Assembly: GCF_030651745.1 (NCBI RefSeq)
Contig: NZ_JAUSCC010000141.1
Span: forward strand, 1-35,562
Direction of reading: 5' to 3'
Origin: Methylophaga sp.
GTDB lineage: Bacteria; Pseudomonadota; Gammaproteobacteria; Nitrosococcales; Methylophagaceae
Length of the DNA: 35,562 bases
Part shown: piece by piece, positions 18,471 through 29,799 of the stretch
How positions within the stretch are numbered: the first letter of the stretch is position 1
How the letters are laid out: each line of letters opens with the position of its first letter
The notes under the pieces: model-generated
Told to the model about the DNA's origin: nothing
Databases searched by the model: none
What the model saw: only the letters and a program-made list of their open reading frames with translations
Made by a program: the position numbers and the translations under genes

Positions 18471-18956
18471 TTAATCCAGAGCGGATAAACGACGAAGAAT
18501 CGCCTGGCTGATTTGTTTTTCCATCTCTTCACGCAATAGATTTTCTTCTCCATCACGCCCTAATACCTGCTCCTGGTCAAACTGGTAATCACGTCTGGCT
18601 TCAAAGCTTTCATTGTTGATTTTTTTATTTTGCTGGTTATCGGTCAGCTGGAAAGTCACTTCTAAAATCAATTCATACTCACTGACTTTCGCATTACCAC
18701 CTACCGATAATACACGCCGTTGATAGCGGTTTCGCACAAAGCTCAGCACCGCTGCACCTTCACTGTAATCATCAATGACATTGACACCGTTACGTCGCAA
18801 AGTACGTTTGAGTTCCAACCCCAACCCTTCGCGCATACTGATACCCTGAATATGCATAGTTTGAATACTGTCAGGCAGATCCGCAGCGCCACGCAACTGA
18901 AAACCGCATGCAACGACCAGCATACATAAACCAGCAATAATCAGTTTCTTCAACAT
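18471..18956 (-). CDS. lptE: LPS-assembly lipoprotein LptE
   Basis: LptE is the outer-membrane lipoprotein that plugs the LptD barrel and helps insert lipopolysaccharide. Residues 1-17 are a lipoprotein signal with lipobox LVVAC, and the lipidated residue is C17. GFQLRGAADLPDSI follows and is typical of the LptE N-terminus. The rest is a small alpha/beta fold. The ATG at 18956 is preceded by AGGA at a good distance; a TTG one codon upstream is unlikely. At 161 residues it is somewhat short of E. coli LptE (193), as in many non-enteric species. It sits 15-18 bases after leuS. Confidence 0.95.
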   Translation of the reverse strand: MLKKLIIAGLCMLVVACGFQLRGAADLPDSIQTMHIQGISMREGLGLELKRTLRRNGVNVIDDYSEGAAVLSFVRNRYQRRVLSVGGNAKVSEYELILEVTFQLTDNQQNKKINNESFEARRDYQFDQEQVLGRDGEENLLREEMEKQISQAILRRLSALD

Positions 18957-18974
18957 CAATGTTTCCTTTGTTTA

Positions 18975-21473
<2,499 letters not shown>

Positions 21474-21548
21474 TTAGCGGCAGAAATGCCGAAAGCACCG
21501 AAAGTGTGAATCACAATCAGTGTAAGGATTTCTGAAACCGGCCAAACG

Positions 21549-21573
21549 AAAAATCAGTGCAGCAAAGCCACTG
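21549..21573 (-). terminator. Probable intrinsic terminator after the H-NS gene
   Basis: On the minus strand, CAGTG and CACTG pair around a 9-base loop and are followed by ATTTTT. It lies 13 bases after the H-NS stop. The stem is short (5 bp), so the call is moderate. It would isolate the H-NS/ferredoxin/coaD side from the leuS operon. Confidence 0.5.
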
Positions 21574-21585
21574 CTTTATAAAGCT

Positions 21586-21975
21586 CTACTTAATCCTGAA
21601 CTCTTCCAGTTTGCGACCCTGGTTCAATTCTTCTACCAACCATAACGGACGTTTACCAAAGCCTTTCCAGGTTTTTTGCGGGTCTTGTGGATGACGATAT
21701 TTATCGGCACTCTCCGCACGCGGTTTACGTGCTCCAGATAAACCTACCCGCATATTTTTAGCCACCGCTGTTAACGCTTCTGCCGGAGTCACTTTTTTTT
21801 CTTTTGCTAAGGCTCTTACAGCATCCGCAACGGCAACAACATCATTGTCTTTGCTATTCAGTTCAGTAACTTTTTTGGTTTTCAATTTTTTAATTTGTTT
21901 TTTTGACTGACTTATCAGTTTTTGTAGTTCTTGTTCTGAAAGTTTTTCAAGTTGCAAAGCAGATAAAGTACTCAT
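21586..21975 (-). CDS. H-NS family nucleoid protein
   Basis: This is a DNA-binding protein of the H-NS family, which coats and silences AT-rich DNA. Residues 5-40 form a lysine-rich coiled coil for self-association. The C-terminal DNA-binding domain runs from KYRHP (92-96) through TWKGFGKRPLWL (102-113). Family members of this class normally have a TWxGRGRxP-type loop; here the loop reads GFGK, so the central arginine that enters the minor groove is replaced by phenylalanine. ATG at 21975, with AAAGG upstream, is preferred over GTG one codon earlier, giving 129 residues. The 76 bases upstream are strongly AT-rich, compatible with self-regulation. It is probably not an enteric H-NS orthologue but a Bv3F/HvrA-like one. 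Confidence 0.88.
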   Translation of the reverse strand: MSTLSALQLEKLSEQELQKLISQSKKQIKKLKTKKVTELNSKDNDVVAVADAVRALAKEKKVTPAEALTAVAKNMRVGLSGARKPRAESADKYRHPQDPQKTWKGFGKRPLWLVEELNQGRKLEEFRIK

Positions 21976-22051
21976 CACATTACCTTTTATTTAAAACATA
22001 TAAAAACGGAATAATAACAATATTAGTAATTTTGTCTATTTTGAAAACTTT

Positions 22052-22309
<258 letters not shown>

Positions 22310-22364
22310 TTACTCCGGTAACTCTAACTATAAATGGTCATAAAACCGACAAATTCTAACGCGA

Positions 22365-22853
22365 CTATTTCTTCACTGCCAGTTGCTGTTTTAATGCTTC
22401 TTGCACACACGGTGCGACAAATTGAGAAACATCACCACCTAAAGCAGCAATTTGTCTCACCAGACTGGACGAAATAAAGGTAAATTGTTCGGCAGGCGCT
22501 AAAAATAAAGTTTCAACTTCCCACTGTAAACGCCGATTAATTGCGGCAAGTTGCACTTCGTATTCAAAATCCGAAACGGCGCGCAATCCCCTAATAATCA
22601 CTGACGCATTGCGTTGCATTGCATAATCGACTAACAAACCATCAAAACTGGTAATTTCTATATTCGGCAAATCCACTAAGGTTTGTTTGGCTAATTCCAA
22701 TCGTTGTTCTATTGAAAATACCGGCTTTTTACCGGTATCTGCGGCGACTGCAACAATCACTTTTTCAAATAAACGACTGGCCCGTTGAACCAAATCAGTA
22801 TGACCATGGGTAATAGGATCAAATGTTCCGGGATAAATAGCGGTTATTGACAT
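22365..22853 (-). CDS. coaD: Phosphopantetheine adenylyltransferase
   Basis: CoaD transfers AMP from ATP to 4'-phosphopantetheine, the fourth step of coenzyme A synthesis, as a hexamer. The signature is [12 protein letters not shown] (7-18), with T10 and H18 as key binding residues. [12 protein letters not shown] and the [18 protein letters not shown] segment are diagnostic. At 162 residues it equals E. coli CoaD (159). It starts nine bases after rsmD, with AAGG upstream, in the common rsmD-coaD pair. Note that coaX, for the first step of the same pathway, is also in this window. Confidence 0.98.
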   Translation of the reverse strand: MSITAIYPGTFDPITHGHTDLVQRASRLFEKVIVAVAADTGKKPVFSIEQRLELAKQTLVDLPNIEITSFDGLLVDYAMQRNASVIIRGLRAVSDFEYEVQLAAINRRLQWEVETLFLAPAEQFTFISSSLVRQIAALGGDVSQFVAPCVQEALKQQLAVKK

Positions 22854-22862
22854 GCCAAAACC

Positions 22863-23435
22863 TTATTGCATTGCAAATAAACAATATCTTACATCACCCG
22901 CTTGTTTATCTTTAATTAAATGCCAGTTTTCGGGAAGCTGTTCTACATTTTGATATTTATTAGATTCCAGATAGACCAGACTGTTTTTATGTAACAGTTT
23001 TCTTTCTGTTAATAAATTCGCCACTTCAGACCATAAATTTGCCTGAAACGGTGGATCGATAAACACAATATCGTAGGCGTTGCTGGAATTATTTAGAAAT
23101 TGCTGGGCAGGTTGTCTGAATAATGCACATTGCTCAGCAGCTAACATTGTTTTATTGGCTTGCAACTGTTTATAAGCTTGTAGATCCAGCTCAATCATAT
23201 CGACTTTTTCTGCGCCTCTTGAGGCAGCCTCAAAACCCAAGGCGCCACTGCCACTGAACAGATCAATACAAATCGCTCCCGGTAAATGCGGTTGCAACCA
23301 ATTAAACAAGGTTTCCCGAATACGATCTGGTGTAGGTCTTAATCCTTCTACATCGGGGAAAGCCAACCGTCTTCCCCGCCATTGACCACCGATAATACGT
23401 ACCGATTGACGTGTTGATTTATTCAGCTTCGCCAC
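22863..23435 (-). CDS. rsmD: 16S rRNA (guanine-966-N2)-methyltransferase
   Basis: RsmD methylates G966 in helix 31 of 16S rRNA. The SAM-binding motif I is DLFSGSGALGFEA (about 58-70), and the catalytic motif IV is DPPF in IVFIDPPF. RIIGGQWRGRRL near the N-terminus and RPTPDRIRETLFNWL are diagnostic of the family. The start is GTG at 23435, 17 bases inside the preceding peptidase gene, with GGTGG upstream. At 190 residues it is close to E. coli RsmD (198). It forms the usual pair with coaD. Confidence 0.96.
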   Translation of the reverse strand: MAKLNKSTRQSVRIIGGQWRGRRLAFPDVEGLRPTPDRIRETLFNWLQPHLPGAICIDLFSGSGALGFEAASRGAEKVDMIELDLQAYKQLQANKTMLAAEQCALFRQPAQQFLNNSSNAYDIVFIDPPFQANLWSEVANLLTERKLLHKNSLVYLESNKYQNVEQLPENWHLIKDKQAGDVRYCLFAMQ

Positions 23436-24720
23436 CCACCAGAATTGTGACCATTTTTTGTGGATGAATACGTTTTTTATAAGCCGCTTTTATTTGTTCG
23501 ATCGTCACGGCATCCACTCTTTCATTAAAGGTATCCAAATGATTCAGTGGCAGGTTGTAAAAACCAATCATCGCCAGATAATCGGCAATCTTACTGTTGC
23601 TATCCAGACGCAAAGCAAAGCCACCGGTAATGTTTTTCTGGGCGGCATTGAGCTGTTCAGCTGTTGGTCCTTTTTCAACAAAGTCCGCTAGGGTTTGTTT
23701 CAACACTTCCAGCGCCTGCTCAGCCTGATCGTTACGGGTTTGCAAGCCAAACTGGTAAGGCCCGGCCTCTCGCATCGGTCTGAAGAAACTGTAAGCGCTA
23801 TAAGATAAGCCGCGTTTCTCACGAATTTCATTACTGATAATTGAGACCAGCCCGCTGCCACCTAAAATATGATTACCCACATACAGCGGAAAGAAATCTG
23901 CATCATCGCGAGTTAATCCCGGTTGCCCCATCAAAATCGTAGTCTGACTGGAAGGATAAGGTAAACGTACTTCCTGAGCCGTTTCAAGTGGAGCCACTTT
24001 GGGGAGCGCAGCTGCCTTGGTGCCAGTCGGCAAGCTTGCAGAAATTGTTTCAGCCAAAGCTTTTGCCTGGTTAGTATCAGCATCACCCACCATAACCAAT
24101 ACTGCATTACTGGCCACATAATATTGTTTATAAAACTGCTCCAAATCAGCAATGGTTATTTCATTTACTGAAGTTTCAGTACCAATTGGCATCGCCGCAT
24201 AAGGGTGATTAGCAAATAATTGCTGATAAAAAGCGCGATCAGCCATCGCTGAAGGTGACTGTTTTTCACCCTGCAAGCTGGTTTTCATTTGATTGATAAG
24301 TCTTGCAAACGAATCTTCAGGAAAGCTGGGCTGGCTAATCACTTCAACAAAGGTATCAATTGCAGGTTGCAATGCATCTGTTTTGGATAATGTCCGTAAA
24401 CTGAATACCGCCATATCCCGTTCTGATTCAGATTTGAATTCAGCCCCCACATCATCAAACGCCGTAGCGATAGCATCTGTGTCTTTATTTTTTGTGCCCT
24501 GATTCAGCATTGAACTGGTTAACAATGCCACCCCACCCTTTGGATCACGTGCAGCACCGGCATCAAATACCAGACGAATATCCAGCATGGGCAGTTGCTT
24601 TGCTTCAACAAAATAAACTTGCGTACCATTAGCTGTTTGCCAGTTTTCTATTTGTGGACTGGCAACTGCTGAAGTAGCTAATAAGAGCCCCGCTATTGAG
24701 GCAATGAACTTAACGAGCAT
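23419..24720 (-). CDS. M16-family peptidase-like protein, non-catalytic partner
   Basis: This periplasmic protein of the M16 (pitrilysin/processing peptidase) fold lacks the zinc motif. Where catalytic members have HxxEH, this one reads LLTSSMLNQGT, so it is probably the structural partner of the peptidase encoded just upstream. The start is ATG at 24720, with GGGAG before it, and a clear signal peptide follows (MLVKFIASIAGLLLATSAVA). A frame open to 24753 would destroy that signal. The C-terminal half keeps the M16 segment SNEIREKRGLSYSAYS, used for substrate binding. At 433 residues it is a typical single M16 unit. It overlaps both its upstream partner and rsmD. Confidence 0.92.
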   Translation of the reverse strand: MLVKFIASIAGLLLATSAVASPQIENWQTANGTQVYFVEAKQLPMLDIRLVFDAGAARDPKGGVALLTSSMLNQGTKNKDTDAIATAFDDVGAEFKSESERDMAVFSLRTLSKTDALQPAIDTFVEVISQPSFPEDSFARLINQMKTSLQGEKQSPSAMADRAFYQQLFANHPYAAMPIGTETSVNEITIADLEQFYKQYYVASNAVLVMVGDADTNQAKALAETISASLPTGTKAAALPKVAPLETAQEVRLPYPSSQTTILMGQPGLTRDDADFFPLYVGNHILGGSGLVSIISNEIREKRGLSYSAYSFFRPMREAGPYQFGLQTRNDQAEQALEVLKQTLADFVEKGPTAEQLNAAQKNITGGFALRLDSNSKIADYLAMIGFYNLPLNHLDTFNERVDAVTIEQIKAAYKKRIHPQKMVTILVGGEAE

Positions 24721-26077
24721 GTGGATCTCCCGAAGTAGGACGTGGTGTTGCATTGTCTGTAGCCACTGGAATCAATTCGGCAATGGTCAGGCCATCTTCA
24801 ATAAAATATTTTGCAGCTACTTGCTGGACTTGCTCGGCAGTGATTGCACTAATTTTATCGGAGTAACTGTCAACCAAACGCCAATCCAAGCCTACAGTTT
24901 CAAGCATGCCTAATTGCATGGCTTGATAAAACACACTGTCGAGTTGATAAACAGAGCTGGCGATTACCTGTGTTTTAACGCGCTGCAACTCAGCCTCGGT
25001 GACCTGTTCAGTTTTAACTTTATCGAGCTGTTCAAATACAGCCTGTTTCACCTCTTCGACAGTTTTGCCTTGAGCAGGTGTGGCTGCAATCGTGAAGATG
25101 TCATCCAACCGGGAAAATGCGTTGTTATAGGCGCTGACACCGGCGGCAACTTGTTGACCACGAATCAGTTCACGTGAAAAACGGCTGCTGGCTCCACCAT
25201 CCAGAATGCCAGCCAGGACATCTAATGCATAAGGCTCCCACTCTTCTTCAGCGGTGGTCACCACCGGCACTTTCCACCCCATCATCAGATAAGGTAATTC
25301 AGCTGGTGCTTTCAGTTGTAATGTTCGGAGGCCGCGTTGTGGCACTTCAACCTGTGGTTTAACAGTTGCCAGTTGCTCAGGCGCCAGAGGACCAAAATAT
25401 TTCTTTGCCAACTGGTAAACCTCATCCGGCACAACGTCGCCAACGACGACAACCGTAGCGTTATTCGGCGCATACCACATTTGATACCATTTACGCAGAT
25501 CATCGGGATCGTAATGGTTAATATCATTCATCCAGCCAATGACCGGGTGATGATAAGGGCTGTTCATAAAGGCCATTGCGTTCATGGCTTCGCGCAATAA
25601 TGAACGTGGGTTGTCATCGGTACGCATACGCCGCTCTTCGGCGACCACTTCCCGTTCTTTCAGTAATTCAGCATCATCGATAATCAGTTTGCGCATTCTT
25701 TCTGCTTCAAGCCGGAAACTGATTTCCAATCTTTCTTTTTCCAAGGTCTGGAAATAGGCTGTGTAATCACGCCCGGTGAACGCATTTTCAGAACCACCAT
25801 TTTCGGCAATAATGCGTGAGAATTCATTTGGTCCCAGATTCTCTGTCCCCTTAAACATCATGTGTTCGAGGATGTGGGAAATACCAGTGATACCATTGTG
25901 CTCGTAACTCGAACCGACTTTGTACCAGACCTGAGAAACCACCACAGGTGCTCTGTTATCCGGTTTAACCAATAATTTGAGTCCATTGTCCAGCTGATAT
26001 TCACTGACTTGTGCAAAGCCAATAACAGGCACTATCAGCAGCGCCCAAACAAGTTTTTTTAAGTTGCGCATCTGCAT
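24710..26077 (-). CDS. M16-family zinc peptidase, catalytic partner
   Basis: This periplasmic zinc metallopeptidase of family M16 probably degrades peptides as a heterodimer with the next gene's product. A signal peptide (about 1-23, VWALLIVPVIGFA) precedes the inverted zinc motif HILEH (H68, E71, H72). The third zinc ligand should be a glutamate in the RLEAERM region. ELIRGQQVAAGVSAYN resembles the C-terminal substrate-binding segment. Two start codons are possible, ATG at 26077 and ATG at 26071, both with weak ribosome-binding sites. A pair of M16 genes divergent from ftsY is a recurrent arrangement in Gammaproteobacteria. Confidence 0.94.
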   Translation of the reverse strand: MQMRNLKKLVWALLIVPVIGFAQVSEYQLDNGLKLLVKPDNRAPVVVSQVWYKVGSSYEHNGITGISHILEHMMFKGTENLGPNEFSRIIAENGGSENAFTGRDYTAYFQTLEKERLEISFRLEAERMRKLIIDDAELLKEREVVAEERRMRTDDNPRSLLREAMNAMAFMNSPYHHPVIGWMNDINHYDPDDLRKWYQMWYAPNNATVVVVGDVVPDEVYQLAKKYFGPLAPEQLATVKPQVEVPQRGLRTLQLKAPAELPYLMMGWKVPVVTTAEEEWEPYALDVLAGILDGGASSRFSRELIRGQQVAAGVSAYNNAFSRLDDIFTIAATPAQGKTVEEVKQAVFEQLDKVKTEQVTEAELQRVKTQVIASSVYQLDSVFYQAMQLGMLETVGLDWRLVDSYSDKISAITAEQVQQVAAKYFIEDGLTIAELIPVATDNATPRPTSGDPHAR

Positions 26078-26134
26078 CTCACAATTGATGACATGATAAG
26101 ATTAATAATCGAACACTAACGACAAACCGAGAAT

Positions 26135-27199
26135 ATGTTTAGTTTCCTCAGAAAAAAAGCCAAACCCAGCGAAAACAACAGCGAGCAAGCAAACCTCACT
26201 GATCAGCAGTCAGCCGCACATGATGCGGAAATTACCGCAGATACTCAAGTTGCCGACATTTCAGCTAAACCAAGTTTTTTTGGTCGTCTTAAACAAGGAC
26301 TGAGTCGCAGCAGCTCAAAACTGACCGAAGGTTTTGCCGACTTGGTACTGGGCAGAAAAACCATTGACGATGATCTGCTGGAAGAGTTGGAAACTCAATT
26401 ACTCAGTGCAGACCTCGGTATTGAAGCCACTCAAACAATTATTAATGATCTGACGCAGCGCGTAGCCCGTAAACAGCTGAATGATCCAGAGGCCCTGTTT
26501 GCTGCAATGCATGCCGATATGGTCGACATTCTTAAACCTGTATCCAAACCATTACAGATTCAATCCACCTCAGGTCCTTTTGTCATCTTAATGGTCGGCA
26601 TTAATGGTGTCGGCAAAACCACAACTATTGGCAAACTGGCCAAACAATTTCAATTACAGGGCAAAAAAGTGATGTTGGCGGCAGGTGACACATTTCGTGC
26701 CGCGGCTGTCGAGCAATTACAGGTTTGGGGTGAGCGCAACCAGATCCCAGTAATTGCCCAGCAAAACGGAGCGGACTCTGCATCGGTTATTTTTGATGCG
26801 TTGCAAGCCGCCAAAGCGCGGCAGGTGGATATTCTGATTGCTGATACGGCGGGTCGTTTACATACTCAATCCAACTTGATGGAAGAACTCAAAAAAGTAA
26901 AACGTGTGATGGCAAAGCTGGATGCCAATGCACCACATGAAATCATGCTGGTGTTGGATGCAGGTACTGGACAGAATGCGTTATCTCAAGCTGAACAATT
27001 TCACCAGGCCATAGGCTTGACAGGTATTACCCTGACGAAATTGGATGGAACCGCTAAAGGCGGAATCATTTTTGCCATAGCCAAAAAAATTGGCTTACCC
27101 ATTCGTTACATTGGTGTTGGTGAAAGCATTGATGATTTACGAACCTTTGAAGCGGAAGATTTTGTTGATGCCTTACTTGGTCGTGAAACCACACAATGA
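26135..27199 (+). CDS. ftsY: Signal recognition particle receptor FtsY
   Basis: FtsY is the SRP receptor GTPase that delivers ribosomes making membrane proteins to the translocon. Residues 1-45 are a short, charged A domain, much shorter than the roughly 190 residues of E. coli FtsY. The N domain follows (about 50-140). The G domain has GINGVGKTTT (155-164), DTAGR (237-241) and TKLDGTAKGG (301-310). The GDTFRAAA motif interacts with the partner GTPase. It overlaps ftsE as ATGA. Its RNA partner, the 4.5S RNA, is encoded at the far end of the window; ffh is not in it. Confidence 0.98.
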   Translation: MFSFLRKKAKPSENNSEQANLTDQQSAAHDAEITADTQVADISAKPSFFGRLKQGLSRSSSKLTEGFADLVLGRKTIDDDLLEELETQLLSADLGIEATQTIINDLTQRVARKQLNDPEALFAAMHADMVDILKPVSKPLQIQSTSGPFVILMVGINGVGKTTTIGKLAKQFQLQGKKVMLAAGDTFRAAAVEQLQVWGERNQIPVIAQQNGADSASVIFDALQAAKARQVDILIADTAGRLHTQSNLMEELKKVKRVMAKLDANAPHEIMLVLDAGTGQNALSQAEQFHQAIGLTGITLTKLDGTAKGGIIFAIAKKIGLPIRYIGVGESIDDLRTFEAEDFVDALLGRETTQ

Positions 27200-27858
27200 T
27201 ACGTTTTGAACAAGTTTATAAACGCTACGAAAGCCAGCATGAAGCGCTCTCCGGCTTAAGCTTTGAGTTGCTGTCCGGTGAAATGGCTTTTTTAACGGGA
27301 CACTCAGGTGCCGGTAAAAGTACCTTATTGAAACTGATTGCTTTGATTGAGCGCAGCTCACATGGTCAGGTCATCGTTAACAATCAGAATCTGAACCGGC
27401 TGCCCAAATGGAAAATACCCTATTACCGTCGCAAAATAGGTCTGGTCTTTCAGGACCATAACCTATTGCATGACCGAACGGTGTTTGACAATGTTGCCTT
27501 GCCTTTAATCATTGCTGGTGAAAACCATCGTGAAATTGGGCGTCGGGTTCGTGCTGCCTTGGATAAAGTCGGTTTACTTGGTAAAGAGCGCAGCCTGCCG
27601 ATTGCTTTGTCGGGCGGTGAACAACAACGCGTTGGTATCGCAAGAGCAGTAGTCAATCGACCACCGGTATTGTTAGCAGATGAGCCCACCGGGAACCTGG
27701 ATCCGGAATTATCCCGAGAAATTATGCATTTGTTTGAACAGTTTAATCAGGTGGGTGTGACCGTGTTTATTGCCAGCCATGATCAAGATTTAATTAATCG
27801 GATGCCTTACCGTCGTATTACTCTGCAGCACGGAAAACTTGCTGAAAATCATTCATGA
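27196..27858 (+). CDS. ftsE: Cell division ATP-binding protein FtsE
   Basis: FtsE is the ABC ATPase of the FtsEX complex, which activates peptidoglycan amidases through EnvC at the division site. Walker A is GHSGAGKS (35-42), the signature LSGGEQQ spans 138-144, and Walker B is LLADEP (159-164), followed by the D loop GNLDP. At 220 residues it equals the E. coli protein (222). ATGA overlaps join it to ftsY and to ftsX, so the three are translated together. Confidence 0.98.
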   Translation: MIRFEQVYKRYESQHEALSGLSFELLSGEMAFLTGHSGAGKSTLLKLIALIERSSHGQVIVNNQNLNRLPKWKIPYYRRKIGLVFQDHNLLHDRTVFDNVALPLIIAGENHREIGRRVRAALDKVGLLGKERSLPIALSGGEQQRVGIARAVVNRPPVLLADEPTGNLDPELSREIMHLFEQFNQVGVTVFIASHDQDLINRMPYRRITLQHGKLAENHS

Positions 27859-28781
27859 AACTATTTAATATTCATAACTACCTGCTTCGCCACGCGCAGG
27901 TCATGCTCTCCAGTCTTGGCGAATTATGGCGACAACCAGTGGCCACCACCATGACCTTACTGGTGATCGGAATCGCTTTATTATTACCTGCCGGTTTGTA
28001 TGTCATTTTGAAAAATGTCGAACAAGTCAGTGGTGAATGGCAGCATGCTAATCGCATTTCATTATTTTTACAGAATGAGATGTCTGATAAGCGTGGTGAA
28101 CAACTGGCTGAGCAGCTTCTCACCTGGCCAGACATTACCGAAGCCTCTTTTCAATCAGCGCAACAGTCATTAAATGAGTTTCGCGAAATCTCCGGCTTAA
28201 AGAGTCTGCTGGACACGTTACCTAAAAACCCATTACCTGCAGTCATCATTATCGAGCCTGAAGAAAATCAGCCTCAGGAAGCGACAGAAGCACTGCTGGA
28301 GAGACTGGCAGCATTACCTGAAGTGGACTTAGCCCAACTTGATATGCAGTGGCTGCAACGCTTACGCAGTATTAATGAAACCGGCCAGCGTGGCATCACT
28401 ATTCTGGCAATTTTATTATCGTTAAGTGTATTGCTGGTTATTGGCAACACCATTCGCCTTGCCATTCTTAATCGACAAACAGAAATCCGTGTTATTAAAC
28501 TGGTGGGTGGTACTAATGCCTTTGTCAGACGTCCTTTCTTATATACCGGAATGTGGTATGGACTACTCGGCGGAGTATTGGCCTGGATAACCTTACTGAT
28601 AAGTCTGCTTATTATCAGTGGCCCGATTGATGAATTGGCAGCGCTGTATGACAGCCAATTCAAACTAAGATGGTTTGCCGGACAAATGTTATTTGGTCTA
28701 CCACTTTGTGGCTTATTGCTTGGTGTGATGGGTGCCTGGCTAGCCGTGAGTAGACATTTGAATGCAATTGAGCCAAGCTAG
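27855..28781 (+). CDS. ftsX: Cell division membrane protein FtsX
   Basis: FtsX is the membrane partner of FtsE and passes the ATPase signal to periplasmic hydrolase activators. Four membrane segments are visible at about 31-52, 180-204, 231-256 and 276-300. A large periplasmic loop lies between the first two (about 53-178). The segment EIRVIKLVGGTNAFVRRPFLYTG-like, with LVGGT (217-221), is the cytoplasmic coupling region typical of FtsX. At 308 residues it is close to the family norm, with a shorter N-terminus than E. coli (352). It ends 99 bases before rpoH. Confidence 0.97.
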   Translation: MKLFNIHNYLLRHAQVMLSSLGELWRQPVATTMTLLVIGIALLLPAGLYVILKNVEQVSGEWQHANRISLFLQNEMSDKRGEQLAEQLLTWPDITEASFQSAQQSLNEFREISGLKSLLDTLPKNPLPAVIIIEPEENQPQEATEALLERLAALPEVDLAQLDMQWLQRLRSINETGQRGITILAILLSLSVLLVIGNTIRLAILNRQTEIRVIKLVGGTNAFVRRPFLYTGMWYGLLGGVLAWITLLISLLIISGPIDELAALYDSQFKLRWFAGQMLFGLPLCGLLLGVMGAWLAVSRHLNAIEPS

Positions 28782-28800
28782 GCAGATAAAGAAACTTTCC

Positions 28801-28813
28801 ATACCAATGGTAT
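28801..28813. promoter_or_regulatory. Short perfect dyad upstream of rpoH
   Basis: ATACCAATGGTAT is a 13-base palindrome centred 74 bases before the rpoH start codon, in the ftsX-rpoH gap. It is followed by AT-rich sequence that could hold a promoter, but no -35/-10 pair stands out. It could be an operator or chance. Confidence 0.25.
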
Positions 28814-28880
28814 TCTAATAGGTACTTTTTATTATTCTATTTGGTAAAATGAAATCGGTTTTCTCAGGGAGAACGCATAC

Positions 28881-29741
28881 ATGACAACACATGCAGCCCA
28901 ATATCAACTTGCCACTGCACCTATTGGCAATCTGGATGCATATACCAATCTTGTGCATCAAATTCCCGTCTTAACGGCTGAAGAAGAGCACGATTTAGCA
29001 ACTCGCCTGCAACAACATGGTGATCTGGAAGCGGCACAGCGTCTGGTTCTGTCACATTTACGTTTTGTCGTTCGCATAGCCAAAGGCTACAGTGGTTATG
29101 GTTTGCCAGTTGCCGATCTGATTCAGGAAGGCAATATCGGTTTGATGAAAGCGGTAAAACGTTTTGACGTAGATAAAGGCGTACGCCTTGTTTCATTTGC
29201 CGTGCATTGGATTCGTGCAGAAATCCACGAATATGTCATTCGTAACTGGCGGATTGTTAAAATTGCCACCACCAAAGCGCAACGGAAACTGTTCTTCAAT
29301 CTGCGTAGTGCCAAACAACGTCTTGGCTGGTTAAATCAGGATGAGATTGAAGCTGTCGCTGAAGATCTCGGTGTTACTGCGGCGAATGTTATTGATATGG
29401 AACGTCGGCTGGCGCAACCGGATACGTCTTTTGACTTACCCGCGGATAATGATGATGACGAATCCAGTTATTCACCAGCAGCGTATTTAGCTGCAGCAGA
29501 TAACAGTGATCCATCGAAACAACTGGAACAAGATGATTATGCTGACTTTCAGCAACAGAAACTGGTGAATGCTTTAGCAACTCTGGATGAACGTAGTCGC
29601 GATATTATCAGCCAGCGCTGGTTACATGAGGATGACAAGGCTACCCTGCATACATTAGCCGAGCAGTATCAGGTCTCTGCTGAAAGGATAAGGCAAATTG
29701 AAAATAATGCGATGAAAAAACTTCGCCTGTTAATGGACTAA
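28881..29741 (+). CDS. rpoH: Heat-shock sigma factor RpoH (sigma-32)
   Basis: This alternative sigma factor directs RNA polymerase to heat-shock promoters. Region 2 contains HLRFVVRIAKGYSGYGLP and ADLIQEGNIGLMKAVKRFD, with the DNA-melting segment VHWIRAEIHEYVI. The RpoH box QRKLFFNLR at 134-142 is specific to sigma-32 and separates it from RpoD and RpoS. Region 4 is near the C-terminus (TLAEQYQVSAERIRQIE). At 286 residues it equals E. coli RpoH (284). GGGAG lies nine bases before the ATG. The ftsYEX-rpoH order is conserved in Gammaproteobacteria. A bidirectional terminator follows. Confidence 0.98.
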   Translation: MTTHAAQYQLATAPIGNLDAYTNLVHQIPVLTAEEEHDLATRLQQHGDLEAAQRLVLSHLRFVVRIAKGYSGYGLPVADLIQEGNIGLMKAVKRFDVDKGVRLVSFAVHWIRAEIHEYVIRNWRIVKIATTKAQRKLFFNLRSAKQRLGWLNQDEIEAVAEDLGVTAANVIDMERRLAQPDTSFDLPADNDDDESSYSPAAYLAAADNSDPSKQLEQDDYADFQQQKLVNALATLDERSRDIISQRWLHEDDKATLHTLAEQYQVSAERIRQIENNAMKKLRLLMD

Positions 29742-29752
29742 ATAACAATCAC

Positions 29753-29791
29753 AAAAAAGCCCGCTAACCTCTCGGAAAGCGGGCTTTTTTT
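29753..29791. terminator. Bidirectional terminator between rpoH and fdxA
   Basis: AAAAAAGCCCGCT and AGCGGGCTTTTTT form a long perfect stem around a 12-base loop, with T-runs on both strands. It serves rpoH on the plus strand and the convergent ferredoxin gene on the minus strand, whose stop is nine bases away. Confidence 0.95.
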
Positions 29792-29799
29792 ATTCAAAC

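Noticed and set aside
26078..26134. Promoter pair in the divergent gap between the M16 genes and ftsY
   Set aside because: TTGATG and several TAAT boxes exist but none at 16-18 base spacing, so no promoter can be placed with confidence.
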